NCBI GenBank assembly: GCA_963971285.1
Contig: OZ020258.1
Location: forward strand, 12,792,614 to 12,856,613
Length of the DNA: 64,000 nt
Reading direction: 5' to 3'
From: Astropecten irregularis
Taxonomy: Eukaryota; Echinodermata; Asteroidea; Paxillosida; Astropectinidae
The position numbers and the translations under genes were made by a program. Position 1 is the first letter of the stretch. Every line of letters begins with the position of its first letter. Shown here one piece after another: positions 22,451 to 31,575 of the stretch. Below the pieces are notes generated by a model. The model was not told the DNA's origin. It saw only the letters and a list, made by a program, of their open reading frames with translations, and ran no database searches.

Positions 22451-22811
22451 ACTAGATCTCATTGCAGCTTCAGCCTTAACCATTTTAGGTTCAATGTTAC
22501 GACTAAGCCTCCCGAAAAATGCTCCTGTCAAAACAAACATTTTGTTGTGGGGTCGCAATAATATTGTAAACCCGAAATCAAACCACGCACAAAGGAAAAT
22601 AAAATTGTTATTGAAGCATCAAACACAAGCTCAAACTTGGAGCAGTATAAAATGAAGCAAATCTTATTTCTGAATAAATAATATCATTGATCAACTTCCT
22701 CCCCTATGAGAAATTGTCGAAGTGTAACTGTAAAGAAACAATAGCAACATGAACGCACAGTGAATGCCAGTAGAATGTTCAACTTTTGTTTTTACTTCGT
22801 TGCCTTACAGT

Positions 22812-25800
22812 ATGCTGAATCTTAAGATGGGCCACGTTTGGGTGACCGTCTTGATGGCACTTGCTTTGACTGAGATGCAAGCGTCTGCTCAGATTCAGGT
22901 TTTACCAACCAGCGATCAGCCCAGGTGCTCCGGAATATCAAGAGGTAAACACTTCATAGTTGGGTTCTCTGAAAATCATGAAAGTAAGGCATATACCAGA
23001 GAGCTTTCCATTTTGGTGGTGGCCTTCAGTGACCAGGAGACGACCGTAACTATCAGCAGCAAACATCAAACACAAGGGGAGCCTTTCCAGAAGACCTTTG
23101 TGGTAGAAGCCAGAGGATTCAGAAAGACCATTGTACCCGATGCGCTGATGATGGAAGGCAATGAAAGAAGCTTCAAATCAATTGATATCTCAGCATCCAG
23201 TGATGTATCGGCTTATGGGCTAATGTACCAGGATCACACAACAGACGGCTTTCTTGGGATTCCGACGAACAATCTTGGTGAACAATATGTTGTTATAACA
23301 CAACAAAGCACTCTGTCATCTCAGTTTTCAGTAATAGGGACTAAAGATTCCACCTCTGTCCTTGTTACTTTACGTGCTGCTGTTACATTTGAAGGTCAGA
23401 CCTACAATGCAGGTGACGTGTTGAGTTTCATGGTCAATGAATTGGAGGCAATTCACATTCAAAGTCCGGATGAACAAGATTTGACAGGAAGTATCATTCA
23501 ATCTGACAAAGCAGTGGCTGTATTCAGTGGCAATATATGTGGAATTAATCCGGGGTCAACATGTGACACATTGACTGAACAGTTGATACCCGTCAAAAGT
23601 TGGGGACAGAAACACATCTATACAGCAGCCCGAAGCACAGACAGCAACATCTACCGTATCGTTCCCTANNNNNNNNNNNNNNNNNNNNNNNNNNNNNNNN
23701 NNNNNNNNNNNNNNNNNNNNNNNNNNNNNNNNNNNNNNNNNNNNNNNNNNNNNNNNNNNNNNNNNNNNNNNNNNNNNNNNNNNNNNNNNNNNNNNNNNNN
23801 NNNNNNNNNNNNNNNNNNNNNNNNNNNNNNNNNNNNNNNNNNNNNNNNNNNNNNNNNNNNNNNNNNNNATCGTTGCCTATTTCAGTGCAACTGTCGTAGC
23901 CATACCAGGACTTGCAAACCAGACTCTTGATCCTGGGGAGTTCTGGGAAGGGAATCTGAATGGTTCCGGCCTCGTGTCCTCAAGCAACCCAACTCTGATG
24001 ATGCAGCAACTGGCAGAGATAAACGGCATCACGGTGGACCCGTCTCTGATACAAGTTCCTGCTGAAGAACAGTTTGACTTTGTCTTTGGTTTCACGACTC
24101 CTTCGCATTCAGGGGGAGACTCTGGTGGCTATTTCAACTTCGTCAACATAATTGTGAAACAAAATTCGCGTCAGACTGTGTATCTTAACGGCGATCCCAT
24201 CAACGCTACCGATGTCTTGGAAAGTGATGTTCCAAACACTGACTATGTCTCACTCACTGTTCAACTTCCTAAAGGAGAAGGTGTCTACTTCGTCGAGCAG
24301 ACCGATCCAAAAGGATCACCCTTGTCTGTCATTGTGTATGGATACGAGAGATCAGAATCCTTCGGTTATGCCGCTGGATTGTCTCTTTCAAGCAATGCGC
24401 AACTGCCAAGTTTGACGCCATACTATTTGCGAGAACTTGGTGGCGAAGTATTCTCCATAACTGTCCCCTGTTTGGAAACAAATTTAATTACACTTCAAGA
24501 TGCAAAGTGTAGATTCTCTACAGGATATGGAGATGTAATTGTGCCTGGTATTCGTAATGGCCAATACTCTGTAGACTGCATCACTCCTACATTCTACAAA
24601 AATGGACTCACATCGGTTGCTGTGTCACGTGATGATGGCATCACATTTCCATATTCTGGCATCGTGTACGTCGCCTCTGAAGAAGACTTTACCCCACACG
24701 TTACAGTGCAACAGGAGAATTCTGAGGATGGTAGCGGCATCATTGACCTAACCTCTGACGGCCTTATCACTTTATCCTGGGATCCCAGTACCTTGGGTGA
24801 CGGAATAAGTCTTGTGAATGTGATGATACAAGACTCAGATTACAACATTGATGGAAATCCCGTTTTCGTGGAAGGGGTGCCCTTGATGTCCAATTTAAAC
24901 GATGGAAGATTGACTGTTCATCAAGAGACTTAAACACCCTCTCCGGTAATGGCATCTCCTTAATGGCATTTTACCTTACTCCGTTTCAGTCTGGAATCAT
25001 ACGAAGCAACGTGAACAAGGTGTACTCGTCTGTGTACCACACCATTAAAAGAAATAGCCACGTCGTCAAAAGAGAACTTTCTTTACTTTGTTCAGTTTAT
25101 ATGAAAAGTTGGTCGATGTCGCGGTTGGATTAAACCCCTGTCCCTGCACGTCTCAACAAGCTGGTGTTGATTCTCTGAACTTTGTGGAATCGAACTTTGG
25201 TCTTTCTTTCTATCATCCTGGTGCTGAGAGCTGTTACAGGTCAACCACGTCATCATCAACTGGTTCAGGCCAGCAGTGTTGCTACGGAGTAGATGGAAAT
25301 ATCCTGATTGGTCCACCTGGGGGAGGAACAGCTGATAGATACAGCCCTGGTGATCATTTCTGGAAGCATCAGTGGTATGACGTTCTTCCGTGGATTGGAT
25401 GTTGCAAGTTGTCCGATAACTGTGACACCTACTACACGTACAGACCATCAGATGATTGCTCTGAGTACGAACCACCCCGACCAGCTGGTGGAACAGGGGA
25501 TCCCCACATAACAAGTTTAGACGGGAACAAATTTACCTTCAATGGAGCTGGTGAATTCCTTATGGCATCTTCAGAACTGCATAACCTGACATTCCAAGCT
25601 CGCATGGAGAGGTTCCGCAGAACCAATGCCTCTGTGTACACCTCATTTGTTATTCAAACCAACGAATCTGCTAGAGTCCAGGTCCAGATGTCCAACGAGA
25701 AAAAGACCATGATTCTTGTTGATGGTAAGCAGTTACGTATTGAGTCTAGTCCCATTCTAGTTCATCATCTAAAGGTGTCCGAATTACCTTCAACACCGAC

Positions 25801-26108
25801 ATGTCTGAAGTCAGGCTTGCATTCAGTGCAGGCGTTGCTGTCATCGTGTACATTGATCCAGAGGTGATGTCTTTCATTGCTCAGCTAGACAGCAAGTTCC
25901 AGGACCAAGTCAGGGGCTTGCTGGGTAACCTGAATGGAGACCCGGATGACGACTTGCAGTTTCCCAACGGGACTATTTTGAAAACTGGATCGTCCCTGCA
26001 AGATATCCATAAGCTTGGTTGGAGTGGCTGGTGACCAAAGGCAGCTCCATATTCACGTACATTTCACCGTACGACTTCAGCTCATACCACTTCCCGAATT
26101 TTGCTGCC
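22812..26108 (+). pseudogene. Gene 3: frameshifted, truncated IgGFc-binding/AMOP/VWD gene
   Basis: The start is taken at the ATG at 22812, just after the acceptor TTGCCTTACAG. Codons run through a signal peptide, the IgGFc-binding domain and the IPT-like segment. The frame is interrupted by 200 Ns at 23669-23868, which may be artificial. It then breaks near 24925 (stop at 24931), near 25090, at about 25769 and at about 26022. The last two are 1-bp losses compared with gene 4 (CTTAAA to CTAAA; GGTTTGG to GGTTGG). Homology ends at 26108, inside the region after the VWD domain, so the CCP domain and anchor are missing. The sequence then runs directly into the promoter-upstream block of gene 4, as expected for an unequal tandem duplication. 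It may be a true pseudogene, or a gene damaged by assembly error. The breaks are described only, not repaired. Confidence 0.8.
23669..23868. other. Assembly gap of exactly 200 N
   Basis: The gap lies in the IgGFc-binding domain of gene 3. The left flank ends CTACCGTATCGTTCCCTA and the right flank begins ATCGTTGCCTATTTCAG. In genes 4 and 5 the same place reads CGTATCGTTGCCTATTTC without interruption. The flanks therefore overlap by about 11 bases, and the gap probably holds no missing sequence. Confidence 0.95.
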
Positions 26109-26154
26109 ACTCTATACAAGTTTGAAATTATACCCTGAATTCACGAAGAAAAAA

Positions 26155-26755
26155 GCCAAACGCATCTGTTTTCCCCACCATACAAAAGCTCGCTTGTTTT
26201 CACGTTTTCAGTCTCTCAACAAAAACCTCTTATTCTTAAACATACAGAGGACTGTAGCTCTGTTGACTCCTCTGGAAAACTACACTTAAAAGCCAGCCAA
26301 AAAAAGAAATGCAGAACAGAAAGACAAACAAACGAAATACGGACAAAACAAAAACAGAACAGAAGTGAACAAACACTTTTTCTCCATTGATCTCTACTGC
26401 CATACTTTTTTAATAACACTAATGTGTATAATGCAAGTCGATGAAGAAAATATGTATAAAATCACGCCCCAGTGGGAAATGGAACAATCCACAAAATCCC
26501 ATGCACAACCCCATTTTTCTTAAAAAAAAAAAGAAAAAAGGATGTGTGTTTGGGGGGGGGGGGGGGGGATTGGGGGGGGGGGGGGGTTAACGTAAGTAAG
26601 TCACAAAGGTTTGAACTTTTCGGTCTGAATGCTGGATAAATAATGTTTCGAAACGACGGTGCTGGATTTCTATGAAAGGACCTGTGAATGTTCCATTATG
26701 CATAGCTAGCTGATTGTAATTTCAATGCTTAAGGACGCCCACCATCTCTAAAGCG
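26155..26755 (+). repeat. Duplicated promoter-upstream block
   Basis: Matches about 19560-20140 upstream of gene 3. Shared landmarks are AAAACGCATCTGTTTT, TCTCAACAAAAACCTCTTAT, GACTCCTCTGGAAAAC, ACTGCCATACTTT and CAGTGGGAAATGG. It contains long G-runs (about 26554-26585). It marks the left part of the tandem duplication unit that produced genes 3 and 4. Confidence 0.75.
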
Positions 26756-26757
26756 AG

Positions 26758-26790
26758 TATATAAAACCGAGTAATTGAGCTGGCGCGCTC
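26758..26790 (+). promoter_or_regulatory. Core promoter of gene 4 (TATA box)
   Basis: TATATAAAACCGAGTAATTG starts at 26758 and is followed by GCGCGCTCATTGCT, as in the gene 5 copy (GCGCTCATTGGT). It is the clearest TATA box of the three equivalent promoters. Confidence 0.7.
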
Positions 26791-26871
26791 ATTGCTATGA
26801 GGATAGAGTATCACTGCAGCAACCTGCCTGTGTTTAGTCAGCCGAAAAGGATTGTCATCACACTTGTACAG
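26790..26871 (+). other. Non-coding first exon of gene 4
   Basis: Contains ATAGAGTATCACTGCAGCAA, CCTGCCTGTGTTTAGT and CATCACACTTGTACAG, and ends at the donor ACAG|GTGAGTACAAA. The acceptor for the coding exon ends at 31559 (GCCTTACAG), so the intron is about 4.7 kb. The intron has been enlarged by a mariner relic, a MITE, LINE-tail repeats and a Penelope relic. Confidence 0.68.
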
Positions 26872-27289
26872 GTGAGTACAAAATTGATCTGAAAATAACA
26901 ATTTTGGGATGAAATATCGCCTTCCTTTCGACACTTAACCTGTCACTCTCTGCACTAATGGGGACTAATTTATTTAGGTACCGTTCCTTGTGCTATAGGT
27001 TCCTCCAAAACATAATATAGATTTTCCCGCATCTAAAAAGGCCTGCACTGTACAGTGCGTATATACAAAAACGCAACAAGATTCAATTTCACATTTGTGA
27101 AGATTATGCTAGCTTTACACCTTTACACAAGTGAGTAGTATCACGTTTAAGCCACATATCTCCTCTTTTCAATGATATCTTATCTATTCATATGCGGTCC
27201 TGGGTGGCTGAGTTCAGTATCCTTCTTTTTGCACAATGGGACAAAAAGTGGACGGGGGGGTCAAGTTTTAGACACGGCTTAGAGCATCA

Positions 27290-27690
27290 AACTCATCAAT
27301 GATTCTTTGTCAGAGAGTTGCAATGTCAGGTCGAGGGGTAATAAACACTTTGCAAAAGAAAGTCACAACAAGTCGGATCCGGAGATCGCGGTGGCCACAC
27401 CAAACCATGACACAAGGCTATCAAGGCGATGTCCAAAAGCCTCAGCTAATCTGTTCCTTACTGCAACAGTGTCGATGGGCTGATGCGCCATCCTGTGCCC
27501 TCCATAGGCGTCTGAACACACCCCGTTTTTGCGTTGGAAAGTTTCCCATTAATTCAGGAATCACATGTTCATTTAAAATCTGTAAGTATCCATTTCCGGA
27601 TCTGACTTGTGACTTTTTTCTTTGGCAAAGTGTTTATTACCTCTCCACCTGGCATTGCAACTCTCCAACAAAGAATTGTTGCCCTTTTCA
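27290..27690. mobile_element. Mariner-like transposase relic with inverted arms
   Basis: Arms of about 85-90 bp (27300-27381 and about 27585-27680) are inverted copies around a 200-bp centre. The right arm on the plus strand reads PDLTCDFFLW, the signature found near the end of many mariner/DDE transposases. The centre on the minus strand reads QDGASAHRH and then VRNRLAEAFGHR, again transposase-like. Frames are broken, so this is a dead fragment that was rearranged into an inverted repeat. Confidence 0.55.
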
Positions 27691-28178
27691 GATAAGTTTC
27701 TTTCACTTGCTCTCATGATTCCGAACCGTCTTACACCACTTTATACAACAGAAATCTTCGTAACGTAGGCAAATGGCTCCAAATGGAGACTTGACCAGAG
27801 GGTTATATTACAAAGTGAAGGCGCGGACTGCGTGCGCAGTCCATTAATAATTTGCTTTTTCATCAAGACACCAAAAAAAAAAAAAAAATGAAAGAAAATA
27901 TATTATTGCAACACCGAAAAAGTCCCAAGCGTACCCCAAGATGTTGATAATCCGTTTGACAATAATGTTATCTGGAATTCAAAGAGTGTACTTTGATTAT
28001 CATGCTAATTTACTTCGTGGATAATAACCCTTTTTTTTACGCTAGGCTAATGGCGCGCAGACTTTTGGGGTGACTACGTGATAAACTGCCTTAAGCCCCG
28101 ATCATATTATGTAAATATTCTAAGGGTGAATGTTTCCCTTCGATTTTGCAAAACAGCACGGTTTTAAGGTGTGCCGTT

Positions 28179-28467
28179 GGCAGCAGCGTATCTTGGGAAA
28201 ACGGAGCCCGGGGCAAGCGCTAAAATTTCGCCCCTCAATTTCAACTTTTGGTGAAATGAAAACAAAATATCATATTACATTGTATTTGAAATTCGAATTT
28301 TGCTTTGTTTGTTCATTGGATTAGATTGTTCAATACCTTCAACAATACAGCTATCTTTTTGCCTTTGCGTTTTTGGCTCCCCTTAAAAGTGGCGCCCGGG
28401 GCACGTGCCAACACTCCCCCACTCCCCCCCCCCCCCACCCCCAAACACCCCCTGGATACGCCACTGG
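28179..28467. mobile_element. MITE with CAGTGGCGTATCC ends
   Basis: The left end GGCAGCAGCGTATCTTGGG and the right end CCTGGATACGCCACTG are inverted. The interior has GCGCCCGGGGCACGTGCC and C-runs. A related partial copy at 21400-21610 lies in the gene 3 intron, and another at about 40010-40260 in the gene 5 intron, so it may be older than the gene duplications. Confidence 0.6.
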
Positions 28468-28671
28468 CCGAGTGGGAATATTTAATAGTGCTTGTACAAA
28501 ATTAGGACATCAATGATACAATTTTTTTTTTCGAAGAAAACAAGGAAAACAAACACGTGTGTCAAATTCCAGTACACACTTCTTTGTTTATGATTATTAC
28601 TTTTAATTCATACTTACAAATATTATTCATTTATTTTAAGATATGTTACGATCAGTACATTAGTATTACTA

Positions 28672-28854
28672 TCAATACTTGGTGAGGCAACACAACTGTA
28701 TAAAATAGTTCCTGTTATTTTTCTGTACTGCTACTGTTGCTGTTGCACATGTTGTTGTTGTTGCTGCTGACGTGCTGCTGCTGTTGTTGCTACTGATGTA
28801 GATGTTGCTGTTGCTGTTGCTGCTTCTACCGTTGCCAGCAATCAAATGCCACAA
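28672..28854. repeat. Imperfect (TGC/TTG)n trinucleotide tract
   Basis: A run of TGCTGT and TTGTTG units lies in the gene 4 intron. The gene 3 intron has a corresponding (ACA)n tract near 20915-20950 and the region before gene 5 has (TTG/TGC)n at 38928-38996. The tract probably predates the duplication. Confidence 0.8.
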
Positions 28855-29689
28855 GCAAAGCTTGATGTCTGCTTTGAAAATTATTGTGCCCTCCTAGCCT
28901 TGCAGCTGCATGTAGAGACAGGTCATGCAAAGCACAATATAGCGCATGCCGAGATAGGTACCCAGGCACTTTGACTATAAGGGCACTCCTTGAACTTTGC
29001 CTTATTTATAACAATCCTCCAAAACCCCGCATGTACAGACAATAATATAAAATTTGCAAATTCATCACGCCGCACCACAAAAAAACGTTACATGGAATGA
29101 AATGAGTGTACTTTGATTATCATGCTAATTTACTTCATGGCCGATAACATTTTAACGCAAGGCTGACGGCGCATACTTGGTAGGTGACTATGTATACAGA
29201 AAAAAAAAATGATAAGGGATAAACATAAAACAGAGCGGTTTAAAGGTGTGCCGTTTAACTTTATTCGTCATGCACAATCAATGTTAATTAATCAATTAAT
29301 GAATACCTTGTATTAATGATAAGGGTATGTTCAGAAATAAGTAAGACACGCCTACCAGATTCCAATACCCATTTGAGAAAATAATCATTACTTATAAAAC
29401 ACAATATTGTTAACAATCTTATAATGTTACTACATGTAGACCTATCATTAATAACAGCGTTTTCATTAAACTTGATAAGATTTGTAAACTAGGCTTGAAA
29501 GAACGAGCATAACCGATCAGGCCTAAAAGCGTAGGTTCAAAGATAAACATAAAAGTGTAGGGCCTGCAGATAGTGAATTATCAAATTAATATCGTGTTAT
29601 TAGGAATGTCTTGCAAGGTAAGTCGGGTACTTATTCTAATTATGCTGCTTCTCCTTAACGCTAGCTTTCTTGCTTATAGTAGGGATCGG

Positions 29690-29990
29690 CGCCTTTGTCT
29701 TCCTTTTCCAGACCTGCCTATCTTGTGAGTCATCTGGTCTCACATGGCAGTATTCTAGATCTTGTTTGACATTGTCCTTCCATCTCTTCTTGGGTCTACC
29801 TCTCGGTCTTCTTCCCTCTATCTCAACATCTTGCGAGTCAGCTGGTCTCACATGGAAAGTGTTCTAGATCTTGTTTGACATTGTCCTTCCATCTCTTCTT
29901 CTGTCTTCCTCTCGGTCTTTTGCCCTCTATTTCAACATCTTGTGAGTCATCTGGTCTCACATGGAAGTGTTCTAGATCTTGCTCGTTATT
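29690..29990 (-). repeat. Second array of ~109-bp LINE-like C-terminal units
   Basis: The CTCTATCTCAACATCTT-type marker recurs at 29816 and 29925. On the minus strand one frame reads EGRRPRGRPKKRWKDN, then VKQDLEYCHVRPDDSQD and WKRKTKAP, the end of a LINE-type ORF. The array is positionally equivalent to 22036-22450. Confidence 0.7.
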
Positions 29991-30154
29991 GTAACTAGCA
30001 TTGCAGCCCCACCCTTAACCATTTATGTTCAATTTTGCGACTATAAGATTCCCGGGAAATGCTCCTGTCAGAACAAACAAAAATGTTGTTGTGGGCTCCC
30101 AATATTATTGTAAACCCGAAATCAAACCATGCACGAAGGAATATAAAATTCGGG

Positions 30155-31135
30155 TACGGTCATGGGATCTCCTACATCCCCAGCCTTCGCGAACATCTTC
30201 AAGGAAGAATTTGAATCATCATCCATCCTCACCGCCAACTTCAAACCCTCCCTATGGCTACGCTATGTTGACGACACTTTCGTCGTTTGGCCCCACGGAC
30301 AAGACCGACTGCAGGAGTTCCTTGTTTACCTGAACCAGCAGCATCCAACCATCAAGTTCACCATGGAACAGGAACAGGCAAGCCAACTCTCCTTCCTTGA
30401 CGCCCACCCACACAGACCGGTACCTCAACTAGCGATCGTTCCATTATCCGGCCATCAAATCTTCGGTCAACCGGACCTTCGTCAGACGGGCCTACCACAC
30501 CTGCCATGAAGACCATCTGCCACAAGAACTTCATCACATCAAGAGCGCCCTCATCCTCAACGGCTATCACCACAAGAGCATCGACCTCCAAGACCCCCGC
30601 CCCAAGGTGTTAGGGTCCCCTATACCCGAAGCCAACCCACCTATCGCCACTGTGTGCCTCCCCTTCCTAAGTCCCACCTCCAACCAGCTTCCCAGGATCC
30701 TCCAGTCAATCAACATCCGGATCCTCCACTCAGCACCCAACAAACTTCAAGCCATGCTCCACATCCACAATGACAAGCGACCACCCAACAGTCAACCGCT
30801 TTCCAAGACTTTACCGCATTCCATGCGAATGCGGTAAAGTCTACATCGGGGAAAAGGGACGTAACTCCTTCAAACTAGAATCAAGGAACATCGAGCCCAC
30901 GGACGACGGCGTGAATACGACAAGTCCGCCATCGTCAACCATGCATACTCCTCGGATCACAACATCATATGGGACAACACAGAACTTATCACCCCCATCA
31001 AGAACTGGTTTCCCCGAAGGATCAGAGAGGCCTTCGAAATCTTCAACCACAACACCGTCACCCAGGACGTGGGCTTCAAACTGAGTGACATCTGGCGCCC
31101 ACTCCTGAACACCACCACCCCTGGGAAGTAGTGTC
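30155..31135 (+). mobile_element. Penelope-like element relic (RT plus GIY-YIG)
   Basis: The first part reads MGSPTSPAFANIFKEEFESS and then WLRYVDDTFVVW, the YVDD reverse-transcriptase box in Penelope style. It continues IKFTMEQEQASQLSFLD. About 400 bp further on, in another frame, comes LYRIPCECGKVYIGEKGR, the core of a GIY-YIG endonuclease. This RT and GIY-YIG pair identifies Penelope-like elements. The N-terminal part is missing and frames are shifted at several points. It sits inside the gene 4 intron, is absent from the equivalent gene 3 intron, and so was inserted after the duplication or lost from one copy. Confidence 0.75.
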
Positions 31136-31575
31136 ATCTATACCCGAAAGCCCCCTCCCCCAGGTCCCCATCCCCATCTTGGCTAGGGTCTCCTATACCC
31201 AAACCAACTTCCCGCCATCCACAGCTGACCGCACACACATCCAGAATCCCAACTCCACGCTCCATCGCATCCTGTTTCCTTTATAACCCACTGACGTCTC
31301 GCTTCACCATGCAAAGCTTCAAATCATACCGAATATAACATTCTAATGAAGCATCAAAAATACACGTTCAAACTTGGCGCAGTATAAAATTGAAGCAAAG
31401 CCTATTTTATTTTCGAATAAATAATGTAATTGATCAACTTCTACCCCAATGAAAAGATGTCGGACTGTATGTAACTGTAAAGAAACATCAAAGTTACATG
31501 CCCGCACAGTGAATGCCAGTATAATGTTATTTTTTTGTTTTTACTTTATTGCCTTACAGTATTCTGAATCTTAAG

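Noticed and set aside
30841-31137. Minus-strand open frame opposite the Penelope relic
   Set aside because: It is antisense to the GIY-YIG region and has no domain of its own.
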